Numbered from the stretch's first letter, positions 1-8,292 are shown. The stretch: 54,895 nt of DNA from an uncultured Alistipes sp. (GCA_944321185.1 CALUKH010000001.1:1-54895), one strand, 5' to 3'. Program-made: numbers and translations. The notes: a model not told the origin generated them from the letters alone.

Positions 1-383
1 TTGTTGAAGAGGATGACGTTCAGGTCGACGTTGCGGCGGATGGCGTGGATGAAGTGGTTGCCGCCGATGGCCAGCGAATCGCCGTCGCCCGTGGCCACCC
101 AGACCGACAGCCGCGGGTTGGCCACCTTGACGCCCGTTGCCACGGCATTCGCACGTCCGTGGATGGAGTGGAAGCCGTAGGTCTTCATGTAGTAGATGAA
201 TCGCGACGAGCAGCCGATTCCCGAAACGAAGGTAAAGAGGTTGTGGGGCGTGTCGAGGGCATCGGCCACCTCGGGCAGGGCCCGCTGTACGGCATTCAGA
301 ATGGCATGGTCGCCGCATCCCGGGCACCAGCGCACCTCCTGGTCGCTTTTGAAGTCCGCGGGGGTATATTTGTAGTCTGCCAT
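1..383 (-). CDS. korB: 2-oxoglutarate:ferredoxin oxidoreductase, beta subunit (partial)
   Basis: This is the N-terminal 127 residues of the TPP-binding subunit of a 2-oxoacid:ferredoxin oxidoreductase; the rest lies beyond the left edge. The minus-strand reading starts [20 protein letters not shown], followed by PGCGDHA and the [12 protein letters not shown] stretch typical of KorB/PorB. The TPP/Mg motif [12 protein letters not shown] and the following NN are visible. The ATG is 4 nt after the korA stop, so the two are translationally coupled and form the usual alpha-beta enzyme. It converts 2-oxoglutarate and CoA to succinyl-CoA with reduction of ferredoxin in the cytoplasm. The 2-oxoglutarate specificity is inferred from the KorA/KorB arrangement. 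Confidence 0.93.
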   Translation of the reverse strand, partial: MADYKYTPADFKSDQEVRWCPGCGDHAILNAVQRALPEVADALDTPHNLFTFVSGIGCSSRFIYYMKTYGFHSIHGRANAVATGVKVANPRLSVWVATGDGDSLAIGGNHFIHAIRRNVDLNVILFN

Positions 384-387
384 GGCG

Positions 388-2232
388 TTATTTCAGTAAG
401 GATTCGAATTTTTCTTTCAGCTCGACCACCGTGAAGGGCTGGCCTTCGCATTTGTTGTACTGTTCGTAGTGGAACTCCTGGAAGTTCTGGCGCAGGTAGT
501 TGGCAAACTGGCCTTCGTTGAGTTCGCAGACGACGATGCGGCGGAACCGTGCGAAGATTTCGCGCACGCCGTGAGGCAGCGGGTTGATGTAGTTGAAGTG
601 GCAGAGCGAGACCTTGTGCCCCTCGCTGCGCATTTCGTCGACGGCATTCTGGAGGTGTCCGCGCGTACCGCCCCATCCGACGACGAGCAGTTCGCCTTCC
701 TCATCACCCCAGACCTGCTGTGCGGGGATATCGTCGACCACCTTGGCCACCTTGGCGGCACGCGTGTCGACCATCTTCTGGTGGTTGGCCGGGTCGTGGG
801 AGATGCTGCCCTTGACGGCATCCTTCTCCAGACCGCCGACGCGGTGTTCGAGTCCCACCTTGCCGGGGAATGCCCAGCCGCGGGCCAGCCGCTCGTTGCG
901 CACGTAGGGCATGAATCCGCCCTCGGGAGCCTCGTCGACGATCGGCGGGCAGATCTTCGGATAATCCTTCATCGAGGGGATGCGCCACGGTTCGGAGCCG
1001 TTGGCGATGAATCCGTCGGTGAGCAGCACCACGGGGGTCATGTGTTCCATGGCCAGACGTCCGGCTTCGAAGGCGTAGTGGAAGCAGTCGCTCGGCGACG
1101 AAGCGGCCACCACGATCACCGGGCATTCGCCGTTACGGCCGTAGAGGGCCTGCGCCAGGTCGCTCTGTTCGGTTTTGGTGGGCAGACCCGTCGAGGGGCC
1201 GCCGCGCTGTACGTCGACCACCACCAGCGGCAGTTCGGCCATCACGGCCAGACCCAGCGCTTCGCTCTTGAGCGAGAGACCCGGGCCCGAGGTCGAGGTC
1301 ACGGCGAAATTGCCGGCAAAGGCGGCGCCGATGGCCGTGCAGATTCCGGCGATTTCGTCTTCGGCCTGGACGGTCTTCACGCCGAGGTCCTTGCGCTTGG
1401 CCAGCTCTTCGAGGATGACCGTCGCGGGGGTGATGGGGTACGAACCGCAGAAGAGCGGCAGACCGGCCTTTTCGGCGGCGGCGCACAGACCCCATGCCGT
1501 GGCGACGTTGCCGCTGATCGAGCGATAGGTTCCCTTTTCGCGGACGGCCGGGGCCACGGTGTAGTTGTTGGCAAACTGGTGGGTATTGGCGGCGTAGTTG
1601 TATCCGGCCTTGATGGCGAGTTTGTTGGCCTCGGCCACGGCCGGATTCTTCTTGGCGAATTTCGCATCCAGATAGTGGAGTGCATACTCCTCGGGACGGT
1701 CGAACATCCAGAAGCAGATGCCCAGCGCAAACATGTTCTTGCACTTGGTGACGGCCTTGTTGTCCAGACCGGTCTGCTTGAGGGCTTCGCGGGTCATGGT
1801 CGTGATGTCGGGTACGACGACGTTGTACTCGTCGAGATTGAGCTCCGTCAGCGGGTCGAGGGTTTTGAAACCGGCCTTCTTGAGGTGCTCTTCGGTGATC
1901 GAGTCGCCGTCGATGATGACCGTGGCACCGGCCTTGAGCCATTTGCGGTTGGCCTTCAGGGCGGCGGGATTCATGGCCACCAGCACGTCGCAGTAGTCAC
2001 CGGGGTTGAGTTCGCGGTGGTCTCCGAAGTGGACCTGGAAGCCGGAGACGCCGGCCACCGTACCTTGCGGGGCGCGGATTTCGGCCGGATAGTCGGGAAA
2101 GGTCGAGGTTCCGTTACCGAGCAGCGCCGAGGTATCGGAAAAGAGCGTACCCGTGAGCTGCATGCCGTCGCCCGAATCTCCGGAGAATCGAATGACCACG
2201 TCCTGCAACTCCCTCACTTTGGTTTGTTCCAT
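388..2232 (-). CDS. korA: 2-oxoglutarate:ferredoxin oxidoreductase, alpha subunit (gamma-alpha fusion)
   Basis: The protein has 614 residues. The N-terminal ~190 residues form the gamma domain ([14 protein letters not shown] and the [20 protein letters not shown] stretch). The remainder is the alpha pyrimidine-binding domain, with [18 protein letters not shown] and [14 protein letters not shown]. This fused architecture is typical of KorA of anaerobes. An upstream in-frame ATG would add 12 residues (MFTHYTNLKPKI), but the start at [10 protein letters not shown] fits the family and leaves room for a leader of about 37 nt after the -7 element at 2276-2283. It works with korB just downstream in the reductive or oxidative TCA branch, making succinyl-CoA and reduced ferredoxin. 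Confidence 0.93.
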   Translation of the reverse strand: MEQTKVRELQDVVIRFSGDSGDGMQLTGTLFSDTSALLGNGTSTFPDYPAEIRAPQGTVAGVSGFQVHFGDHRELNPGDYCDVLVAMNPAALKANRKWLKAGATVIIDGDSITEEHLKKAGFKTLDPLTELNLDEYNVVVPDITTMTREALKQTGLDNKAVTKCKNMFALGICFWMFDRPEEYALHYLDAKFAKKNPAVAEANKLAIKAGYNYAANTHQFANNYTVAPAVREKGTYRSISGNVATAWGLCAAAEKAGLPLFCGSYPITPATVILEELAKRKDLGVKTVQAEDEIAGICTAIGAAFAGNFAVTSTSGPGLSLKSEALGLAVMAELPLVVVDVQRGGPSTGLPTKTEQSDLAQALYGRNGECPVIVVAASSPSDCFHYAFEAGRLAMEHMTPVVLLTDGFIANGSEPWRIPSMKDYPKICPPIVDEAPEGGFMPYVRNERLARGWAFPGKVGLEHRVGGLEKDAVKGSISHDPANHQKMVDTRAAKVAKVVDDIPAQQVWGDEEGELLVVGWGGTRGHLQNAVDEMRSEGHKVSLCHFNYINPLPHGVREIFARFRRIVVCELNEGQFANYLRQNFQEFHYEQYNKCEGQPFTVVELKEKFESLLK

Positions 2233-2275
2233 GATTTTTGGTTTCAGATTAGTGTAATGGGTGAACAAGTTTTGA

Positions 2276-2283
2276 CAAATATA
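2276..2283 (-). promoter_or_regulatory. Bacteroidetes-type -7 element for korA-korB
   Basis: The minus strand reads TATATTTG, an exact match to TAnnTTTG, 44 nt before the chosen korA start. A TTTG lies upstream but at a spacing shorter than the consensus 19-21 nt, so the -33 element is weak. Confidence 0.55.
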
Positions 2284-2530
2284 TAAAATAAATTGACAAA
2301 ACAGGCGGCAAACGGTAGAATTTTAAGAATTTTCCTGCATTTTTCGACGGCTTTCGGCTAACGATCTGATTATGAATCGTGCTCTTTCGGGGCTTTTCGC
2401 TGTTTATTTATTATCGAAGATGCGTGATTTGGCTTCGGATCGGAAGAATTCCGTATTATTAAAAATTTTGATAATGAGAGCTCCTGTCGAACTTCCGGTG
2501 TTTCGGAGGCGGGGTGTTGTGAACAAGAAA
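2284..2530. other. AT-rich intergenic stretch without a convincing gene
   Basis: The gap between the korA start (2232) and the kduD stop (2585) is about 350 bp. It holds the korA -7 element, AT-rich spacer and the kduD terminator. The only open frame (2372-2578, 68 codons on plus) runs into the terminator hairpin and has no recognisable domain. I see no RNA gene in it. Confidence 0.5.
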
Positions 2531-2560
2531 ACGCCCTCTTCCCGTGGGGGAGAGGGCGTC
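2528..2560 (-). terminator. Rho-independent terminator after kduD
   Basis: The arms acgccctc (2531-2538) and gagggcgt (2552-2559) pair perfectly around a 13-nt loop. On the minus strand the hairpin is followed by TTTTCTTG. It lies about 25 nt after the kduD stop. Confidence 0.8.
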
Positions 2561-2584
2561 GTGCGACTATCGTCTTGAGGGCGA

Positions 2585-3379
2585 TTATTTGGGCTGTTTT
2601 CCGATGTAGGCCAGAATACCGCCGTCGACGTAGAGGATGTGTCCGTTGACGAAGTCCGAAGCCTCCGATGCCAGGAAGACGGCCGGACCCATCAGGTCTT
2701 CGGTCGTACCCCAGCGTGCGGCCGGCGTCTTGGCGACGATGAAGGCGTCGAACGGGTGGCGCGAACCGTCCGGCTGACGCTCACGCAGCGGAGCGGTCTG
2801 CGGCGTAGCGATGTAGCCCGGGCCGATACCGTTGCACTGGATGTTGTATTCGCCGTACTCCGAAGCGATGTTGCGGGTCAGCATCTTCAGACCGCCCTTG
2901 GCAGCGGCATAGGCCGAAACGGTCTCACGGCCGAGTTCCGACATCATCGAGCAGATGTTGATGATCTTGCCGTGGCCCTTCTTGATCATCGAGGGGATAA
3001 CGGCCTTCGAGACGATGAACGGACCGTTGAGGTCGATGTCGATCACCTGACGGAAGTCCTTGGCGCTCATCTCGACCATCGGGATTCGTTTGATGATGCC
3101 GGCGTTGTTGACCAGAATGTCAATGACGCCGATCTCCTTTTCGATCTGGGCGACCATGGCGTTGACCTGCTCTTCGTTCGTCACGTCGCAGACATAACCC
3201 TTGGCGTCGATGCCTTCGGCCTTGTACGAGGCGAGGCCCTTGTCGACGAGTTCCTGTTTGATGTCGTTGAAGACGATCTTGGCGCCCTGGCGTGCGAAAG
3301 CCGTAGCGATGGCGAAGCCGATTCCGTAAGAGGCTCCCGTTACGAGGGCCACCTTACCTTCCAATGAAAAGTTTACCAT
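2585..3379 (-). CDS. kduD: 2-dehydro-3-deoxy-D-gluconate / 2-deoxy-D-gluconate 3-dehydrogenase (SDR)
   Basis: A 264-residue classical short-chain dehydrogenase. It has the cofactor motif TGASYGIG (14-21), NNAG (91-94), catalytic Ser144 and the YxxxK pair Tyr157/Lys161, plus a C-terminal VDGG. Length and order beside kduI match KduD, which interconverts 2,5-diketo-3-deoxygluconate and 2-keto-3-deoxygluconate with NAD(H) in the cytoplasm. The start at MVNFSLEGK is preferred over an upstream in-frame ATG that would add 18 residues unlike the family. It follows kduI after 282 bp, and a strong terminator closes the unit. It would process unsaturated uronate released by the GH88 enzyme at 33681. 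Confidence 0.88.
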   Translation of the reverse strand: MVNFSLEGKVALVTGASYGIGFAIATAFARQGAKIVFNDIKQELVDKGLASYKAEGIDAKGYVCDVTNEEQVNAMVAQIEKEIGVIDILVNNAGIIKRIPMVEMSAKDFRQVIDIDLNGPFIVSKAVIPSMIKKGHGKIINICSMMSELGRETVSAYAAAKGGLKMLTRNIASEYGEYNIQCNGIGPGYIATPQTAPLRERQPDGSRHPFDAFIVAKTPAARWGTTEDLMGPAVFLASEASDFVNGHILYVDGGILAYIGKQPK

Positions 3380-3649
3380 ACTTGTTATGGGTTTTAGTGT
3401 TGATTGTGTCCTTAATAAAATATGTGGGTACATCCCACGGTTTGCTGCATCGATCCGTACGATCGGGGAGTGGCTTCGAGACGGAATTTTGAATCCGCTT
3501 TGGGTTCGAATTTGCAGTTCGGGTGTCGGGATCCTGACCAGTCTTGAGGCTTGGTCCCAGCTGGCGGATCCCTTCAGGCCTTGTGGTTGGGCATTCTGCC
3601 GACGGTTCCCAGCCTTCTTAGCCGTTCCAGCCGTTCCCTGCCGTCTCTA

Positions 3650-3658
3650 CCCCCCCCC
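3650..3658. repeat. C9 homopolymer just after the kduI stop
   Basis: Nine consecutive C on plus (G on the kduI coding strand), three bases beyond the kduI stop codon. Two further C9 tracts, also directly after stop codons, lie at 24744 and 34884. Confidence 0.9.
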
Positions 3659-3661
3659 GGA

Positions 3662-4504
3662 TTATTTCAGATCGGTGATCTTCGAGAAGTCCTGATCTCC
3701 GTAGTCGAGGTTCTCACCGCCCATGCCCCAGATGAAGGTATAGTTGTGGGTGGCGGCGGCGCTGTGGATCGACCACTCGGGCGAAAGAACGGCCTGGTCG
3801 CCCTTCATCCAGATGTGACGCGTCTCGTCGATCTGGCCCATGAGGTGGCATACGGCGTGCTCTTCGGGAACTTCAAAATAGAAGTAGGCCTCCATGCGGC
3901 GCGAGTGGACGTGAGCCGGCATGGTGTTCCAGACGCTGCCCGGGAGCAGTTCGGTCATACCCATCTGCAGCTGGCAGGTCGGCAGCACCTGGCTGACGAT
4001 CATCTTGTTGATGTTGCGGTCGTTCGAACCCTCGAGCGATCCCATGTGGGCAACCACGGCATCGGCCTTGGTGACCTTCTTGTCGGGGTAGGCGCAATGG
4101 GCCGTCGTGGAGTTGAAGTAGAATTTGGCGGGGTGTTTGGGATCCTTGCTCGAGAAGGTAACCTCACGGTCGCCGCGACCCAGGTAGAGGGCCTCCTTGT
4201 AGTCGAGTTCGAAGCACTGGTCGCCGGCCTTCACCACGCCGGGGCCGCCGACGTTGAAGATACCCATTTCGCGACGCGTGAGGAAATAGGGGGCCTTGAG
4301 CGGGTCGATGGCCTCGAGCAGCAGCGTCTCGTTGACGGGCATGGCGCCTCCGACGATCATGCGGTCGTACATCGAGTAGACCATGTTGACCTCGTCGGCA
4401 GCGAATACTTTTTCGATCAGGAAGTCGCGACGCAGGCGCGCCGTGTCGTAATGCTTGGCATCCTCGGGATGCGCGGCGTAACGGATTTCGTAATTGGTTT
4501 TCAT
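3662..4504 (-). CDS. kduI: 5-dehydro-4-deoxy-D-glucuronate isomerase (DKI isomerase)
   Basis: The 280-residue length is that of KduI, and the sequence fits along its whole length. The zinc site is visible: His198 and His200 in PAHVHSRRMEAYFYF, Glu205, and His247 in WSIHSAAATHNY; the family binds Zn2+ through three His and one Glu. KduI turns 5-keto-4-deoxyuronate, the open-chain form of unsaturated uronic acid released by GH88 enzymes, into 2,5-diketo-3-deoxygluconate for KduD. Its -7 element (4603-4610) lacks the repeat array seen at the heparin locus, so it may serve several uronate-yielding pathways. Confidence 0.94.
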   Translation of the reverse strand: MKTNYEIRYAAHPEDAKHYDTARLRRDFLIEKVFAADEVNMVYSMYDRMIVGGAMPVNETLLLEAIDPLKAPYFLTRREMGIFNVGGPGVVKAGDQCFELDYKEALYLGRGDREVTFSSKDPKHPAKFYFNSTTAHCAYPDKKVTKADAVVAHMGSLEGSNDRNINKMIVSQVLPTCQLQMGMTELLPGSVWNTMPAHVHSRRMEAYFYFEVPEEHAVCHLMGQIDETRHIWMKGDQAVLSPEWSIHSAAATHNYTFIWGMGGENLDYGDQDFSKITDLK

Positions 4505-4602
4505 CTATTCTATTGAATTTCGGTTATTTATGATCATCATCCGGGCAGTTGGCCATCTTCGGATCGCAGCCCGAAAAATTGGCTGACCAATTTCCATTTC
4601 CG

Positions 4603-4610
4603 CAAATATA
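4603..4610 (-). promoter_or_regulatory. Bacteroidetes-type -7 element for kduI
   Basis: The minus strand reads TATATTTG, an exact TAnnTTTG match, about 100 nt before the kduI ATG. The long leader (roughly 4505-4597) leaves room for control. No TTTG at -33 and no ACAAA-core repeats were found upstream. Confidence 0.5.
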
Positions 4611-4671
4611 GTAAAAAAATCGGAATTGAACACGCTGAGCGGGAAATAATTCGCAGGCTCCGTGCGGCGGA

Positions 4672-5343
4672 TCAGCGGATGGAATTCATGCGGATGCTGG
4701 CCTTGACCAGGGCGATGGCGCGGATGCGGGAGATTTCGACCTCCTTGTCGGCGTGATGGGGGTTCTGGCTGACGAGTTTGACATATCCCGGACGGTCGGA
4801 CTTCTGGATGTATTTGACCGTGATGTACTCCTCGCCGTCGAGGTCGATCGAGAGCAGGTACATGTCGCCCCAGAAGATGTCGTCGATGTTGCGGAGCTGT
4901 TTGTAGAGGACGATGTCGCCGCTCTTGAGCAGCGGGTACATCGAATCGCCGACGATGTAGATGGCTCCGTCGCATTTGGGCAGGTTGGGGATATGAATAT
5001 AGTTGAGGGGTTTCTGCTGGTGCTGGTCGGTGAAGAGCGGGACCAGACCGGCCGTCCCCTCGATCGAGTAGAGGGGGACGCTCTGCAGCGGGAGCGAATT
5101 GTCGGTGCGGTGCATGTAGGCCGTCAGGTCGGGTTCGGCGTTGAACATGTTTCCCACGCCGGTTTCGAGCCACTCGGGGTTGACGTTCAATTCCTGAACC
5201 AGGATGTTGCGGTTTCGGGCCGAGAGGCCGGCCTTGCCGGTCTCGATCATCGAGAGGGCCGCCTTGCCGATGCCAAGACGCTGTGCCAGTTGCTCTTGGG
5301 TCATCTTGAGCTGTTTCCGTATCAGTTTTACCCGTTCGTTCAT
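4672..5343 (-). CDS. XRE-type repressor with LexA/CI-like S24 autopeptidase domain
   Basis: A 223-residue protein of phage-repressor type. Residues 1-60 form an XRE helix-turn-helix (TQEQLAQRLGIGKAALSMIE). Residues ~85-220 form the S24 domain. The catalytic serine is Ser134 in GDSMYPLLKSGD and the general base is Lys177 in YITVKY. An Ala98-Gly99 pair in EGTAGLV lies 35 residues before Ser134, close to the Gly85-Ser119 spacing of LexA, so RecA-stimulated self-cleavage is plausible. It is divergent from the small gene and terminase at 5484-7416, and dyads in the shared upstream region are likely operators. It could be a host stress regulator, but the terminase beside it favours a prophage remnant. 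Confidence 0.85.
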   Translation of the reverse strand: MNERVKLIRKQLKMTQEQLAQRLGIGKAALSMIETGKAGLSARNRNILVQELNVNPEWLETGVGNMFNAEPDLTAYMHRTDNSLPLQSVPLYSIEGTAGLVPLFTDQHQQKPLNYIHIPNLPKCDGAIYIVGDSMYPLLKSGDIVLYKQLRNIDDIFWGDMYLLSIDLDGEEYITVKYIQKSDRPGYVKLVSQNPHHADKEVEISRIRAIALVKASIRMNSIR

Positions 5344-5351
5344 GACGTTTG

Positions 5352-5366
5352 ATCAAAAATTTTGAT
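5352..5366. promoter_or_regulatory. Perfect dyad, likely operator of the S24 repressor
   Basis: The sequence ATCAAAA-A-TTTTGAT is a perfect 7+1+7 inverted repeat starting 8 bp upstream of the repressor start codon. Related half-sites (TTTGA, CAAAAT, TTTTTGA) follow up to about 5408, so the whole 5350-5410 stretch looks like a multi-site operator between the divergent genes. Confidence 0.6.
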
Positions 5367-5410
5367 ATAAAAAATTTGACTTTTCTGGTACAAAATCCAA
5401 TTTTTGAACG

Positions 5411-5443
5411 TATCTTTGTGGAGCAAAGTTAAACAATTTGTTT
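5411..5443 (+). promoter_or_regulatory. -7 element and second dyad before the 95-residue gene
   Basis: TATCTTTG at 5411-5418 matches TAnnTTTG and would start transcription near 5425. A second perfect dyad, AAACAA-T-TTGTTT (5431-5443), lies just after that point, where a bound repressor would block transcription of the 95-residue gene and the terminase. Confidence 0.5.
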
Positions 5444-5483
5444 TTCATTGCCAAGCAAATCTGCAAAAAAAGCTTCTTAATCA

Positions 5484-5771
5484 ATGATGTATTCGGTCAC
5501 AACGGAACTTTACGAGGAGGTGGCATCGCGACTAAGGGATGCCATCGGCGGCGGAAGTTACTTTTCGGGGAGCCTGAGCTTCGAGTGGGCGGGGATCGAG
5601 TGCCGGCTGACGGCCTCGGTGATCGTCTATCGAGAGCGGGTGAGCTACCCGGAGGGTGATCGGGACGAACTGACGGATCTGGTTCCCGTCTGGTGGGAGT
5701 TCCACACGACGGGTCCGGAGGGTGAGTTTCCGAACGACTTTTCGTTTTCCGAGCTGCGGGCCTTGTTCTGA
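5484..5771 (+). CDS. Small conserved-looking protein upstream of terminase, function unknown
   Basis: A 95-residue protein, acidic and aromatic-rich toward the end (LVPVWWEFHTTGPEGE, then NDFSFSELRALF). There is no signal peptide or membrane segment and I recognise no family. It has the same third-position G/C bias as its neighbours, has its own -7 element upstream, and shares orientation with the terminase gene, which begins 142 bp later. Position between a phage-type repressor and a terminase suggests a phage-derived protein, perhaps the only remaining partner of the terminase. A start one codon later (5487) is equally possible. Confidence 0.7.
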   Translation: MMYSVTTELYEEVASRLRDAIGGGSYFSGSLSFEWAGIECRLTASVIVYRERVSYPEGDRDELTDLVPVWWEFHTTGPEGEFPNDFSFSELRALF

Positions 5772-5913
5772 GGCTGCCGCAGGGCTCCGGACCGCCAATC
5801 GGGGCGCGGCGCCGCCCGCCGGAGCACACACTGTTTTCAAACGGGGATTCGGGGCCCGCCCGTCGCGGCGCCGCCAGCACCGGGTCCGGATCCCCCGCAA
5901 TTTCAAACCACAC

Positions 5914-7416
5914 ATGGTCAAAACAACCGAATCGATCTCTGCGGGGCGTTCACCCGCAGGGATTTTCGTGCCCGGAGGCGAAGCTCCGCCGGGTCGCGAC
6001 GCGGGCAGCATACCTTCGTTCGAGGAGTTTGCCCTCGGGGTCTATCCCTTTCTGGAGCTGGAACCTTTTCACCGGGTCTATTACCGCATTCTGGAGGCCT
6101 TTGCGCGGGGGCGCGTGCGGCGTCTGATCGTGACGATGCCGCCGCAGCACGGCAAGAGCGTGGGGGCCACGACACTGCTGCCGGCCTACATTCTGGGGCT
6201 GGATCCCGATCTGCGGGTGGCGATTGCCTCCTACTCGGGGACGCTGGCCTCGAAATTCAACCGGCGCGTGCAGCGGATCCTCGATTCGCGCGAGTACGGC
6301 GGATTCTTCCCGGCGACCTGCATCAAGCAGGGCACCCGTCCGCCCGGATACATCCGCACGGCCGAGGAGGTCGAGATCATCGACCATCGGGGCGGGCTGC
6401 TGTCGGTCGGGCGCGAAGGGTCGCTCACGGGCAACCGCGTCGACTGTTTCATTCTCGACGACCTCTACAAGGATGCGCTCGAGGCCAATTCGCCGCTCGT
6501 GCGGGCCAACTGCTGGGAGTGGTACACCTCGGTGGTGCGCACGCGCATGCACAACACCTCGCGCGAGCTGATCGTCTTCACGCGCTGGCACGAGGAGGAT
6601 CTGATCGGGACGCTCATGCGGCGAGAACCGGTCGAGGAGCTGCGCACGTGGTCACAGCTCGATGATCCGGCGCCGGACGTCTGGCTGCATCTGAATTTCG
6701 AGGCGCTGAAGCGTTCGCCGCCGACGGAGCTCGACCCGCGTGCGCAGGGCGAGGCGCTGTGGGAGGCGCAGCACGGCGTCCGGCTGCTGGAGGCCAAACG
6801 CCGGCTGGATCCCGTGCAGTTCGAGGCGATGTACCAGGGCCACCCGACCGTCCGCGAAGGGCTGCTCTACGGGTTGAACTTCGCCGAGTACGACGATCTG
6901 CCGCACGAGATCGTCCGCCGCGCCAACTATACTGATACGGCCGATACGGGCGACGACTACCTCTGTTCAATCTCCTATGCGGTGGATGCCGACGGATTGA
7001 TCTACGTGGTCGACACGGTCTTTTCGCGGGCGCCGATGGAGGAGACCGAGCCGCTGGTGGGTGATCTGCTCCTACGGACGGGGACGCGTCAGGCCCTGAT
7101 CGAGAGCAACAACGGCGGTCGGGGATTTGCCCGTGCGGTACAGGCGCTGGCGCCGGACGTGCGGGTGGAGTGGTTCCACCAGAGCGGCAACAAGCAGGCG
7201 CGGATCCTCTCGAATGCCGCCACGGCGCTGCATCTGGTACGGTGGCCGCGGGGGTGGAATCTGCGCTGGCCGGAGCTTTACGCCCAGTTGACCACCTACC
7301 GGCGGCAGTTCCGGGCCAACCGCTGGCACGATGCGGCGGATGTGGTGACGGGCATCGTCGAACACGAAGTGACGGATCGCAACCGCAAACGGCTGCGCGG
7401 AATCCGCTTTGCGTAG
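5914..7416 (+). CDS. Phage terminase large subunit (ATPase-nuclease), orphan
   Basis: A 500-residue protein with both terminase domains intact. ATPase: Walker A-like MPPQHGKS (75-82), Walker B CFILDDLY (178-185), and a coupling segment VFTRWHEEDLIG. Nuclease of RNase H fold: acidic residues in YTDTADTGDDY (339-349), Glu397 in IESNNGG and Asp473 in HDAADVVTG. In phages this motor cuts and packages DNA. No small terminase, portal, protease, capsid or tail gene is near; the next genes are a cellular outer-membrane protein and tsaD. The ATG at 5914 is preferred; an in-frame ATG at 5722 overlaps the previous gene and adds low-complexity Arg/Gly/Pro residues. The nearest relatives should be TIGR01630-type terminases. 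Confidence 0.87.
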   Translation: MVKTTESISAGRSPAGIFVPGGEAPPGRDAGSIPSFEEFALGVYPFLELEPFHRVYYRILEAFARGRVRRLIVTMPPQHGKSVGATTLLPAYILGLDPDLRVAIASYSGTLASKFNRRVQRILDSREYGGFFPATCIKQGTRPPGYIRTAEEVEIIDHRGGLLSVGREGSLTGNRVDCFILDDLYKDALEANSPLVRANCWEWYTSVVRTRMHNTSRELIVFTRWHEEDLIGTLMRREPVEELRTWSQLDDPAPDVWLHLNFEALKRSPPTELDPRAQGEALWEAQHGVRLLEAKRRLDPVQFEAMYQGHPTVREGLLYGLNFAEYDDLPHEIVRRANYTDTADTGDDYLCSISYAVDADGLIYVVDTVFSRAPMEETEPLVGDLLLRTGTRQALIESNNGGRGFARAVQALAPDVRVEWFHQSGNKQARILSNAATALHLVRWPRGWNLRWPELYAQLTTYRRQFRANRWHDAADVVTGIVEHEVTDRNRKRLRGIRFA

Positions 7417-7477
7417 GTCGGGGGCGTCCGGCTCATTTCGGGCGGCGGATCCTCGCGGCCGCTTCCGGTTGCAGAAA

Positions 7478-7504
7478 GGCCCGGCACTCGAAAGGTGCCG
7501 GGCC
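7478..7504 (-). terminator. Hairpin downstream of the outer-membrane protein gene
   Basis: The arms ggcccggcac (7478-7487) and gtgccgggcc (7495-7504) pair perfectly over 10 bp with a 7-nt loop. On the minus strand only CTTTCTGC follows, a weak U tract. It could also attenuate transcription leaving the terminase gene on plus. Confidence 0.55.
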
Positions 7505-7564
7505 TGGTGGATGGGGGTGAAGCCGTCGGAATCACCGGAGAAGGGCCGGATCGTCGGTCGGGTC

Positions 7565-8122
7565 TCAGAAGTAGAATTTCACGCCGACGGTAGGGCTGAT
7601 TCCGAGCTGGAAGTTGACCTCGTTGCTGGTTGCATTTTCACCCGAGAATGACAGGGTCGTGTAGTCGAGCGACATGAGATTCAGCGCCAGGCTCCACTTT
7701 TCGGAGTGGCGGTATTCGAATGCTCCGAACTTGAACTCGGTGGCCAGGCCGTATCCGGAAGTTCCGTCGAAGGAGGCGTAGGCGAATCCCAGTCCGACCT
7801 CGGGCACGTAGTAAATGCGGTCGCAGACTTTCACGTAGTAGGCCACATTGGGGCCGATGGTGAGCGTGTGGGTGGTACGGCCCTCGAGCGGGGCGATGCT
7901 GTACCCGAGCAAACCGCCCACGCGGAGATTGTCGCGGACGAAGTAGCCGAATTCCGGAGCAAAGCGGAAATAGGTGTTCGAGATCGAGGTGTCGTCGGCG
8001 CCGAACGAGGAGGTGGAGACACCGAGGATGCCGCCGACATACATTTCGCCCTTCTCCTGGGCGGAGACGATCGAGCACGAAGCGATTGCGAACAGAGCGC
8101 AGCAAAGGAGTTTTTTCATCAT
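7565..8122 (-). CDS. Outer-membrane beta-barrel protein (porin-like)
   Basis: A 185-residue protein with a signal peptide ending near SIVSAQ, then alternating aromatic/hydrophobic strands (YVGGILGVSTSS, FRFAPEFGYFV, LRVGGLLGYSI, YVPEVGLGFAYAS) and a C-terminal Phe after VGVKFYF, as in outer-membrane barrels. The size fits an eight-stranded barrel of the OmpW/OprF-N type. No enzymatic motif is seen; a structural or adhesion role in the outer membrane is most likely. It is transcribed alone from a -7 element at 8168-8175. The start may be either of two adjacent ATG codons. Confidence 0.8.
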   Translation of the reverse strand: MMKKLLCCALFAIASCSIVSAQEKGEMYVGGILGVSTSSFGADDTSISNTYFRFAPEFGYFVRDNLRVGGLLGYSIAPLEGRTTHTLTIGPNVAYYVKVCDRIYYVPEVGLGFAYASFDGTSGYGLATEFKFGAFEYRHSEKWSLALNLMSLDYTTLSFSGENATSNEVNFQLGISPTVGVKFYF

Positions 8123-8167
8123 GGCTTATGGGTTGTTTGGATTAGATGTCGCGTAAAGTAGTCTACT

Positions 8168-8175
8168 CAAAATTA
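8168..8175 (-). promoter_or_regulatory. -7 element of the outer-membrane protein gene
   Basis: The minus strand reads TAATTTTG (TAnnTTTG), 46 nt before the start codon. There is no exact TTTG 19-21 nt upstream. Confidence 0.5.
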
Positions 8176-8292
8176 GTGAATCGCTGAAAATTATGCAATA
8201 GATCGGGCTTCCTTTTTTTCGGATGAGCCGTTTTTTCCGAACGAATCCGGGGCGGATTTTCGGGTGACGCAGGCCGGATCCCCTGAGCATAC

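Noticed and set aside
2372-2578. A 68-codon plus-strand frame between korA and kduD.
   Set aside because: It runs through the kduD terminator hairpin, has no recognisable feature and lies in AT-rich spacer with no clear promoter for it.
3434-3661. A possible small gene or RNA in the 282-bp gap between kduI and kduD.
   Set aside because: Only short frames that overlap kduI antisense. A 5-bp inverted repeat (gtggg/cccac, 3424-3438) is too short to call an operator or RNA with confidence.
5772-5913. An N-terminal extension of the terminase to the ATG at 5722.
   Set aside because: It would overlap the 95-residue gene by 50 bp and add 64 residues of Gly/Pro/Arg-rich sequence unlike terminase N termini. 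The ATG at 5914 fits better.
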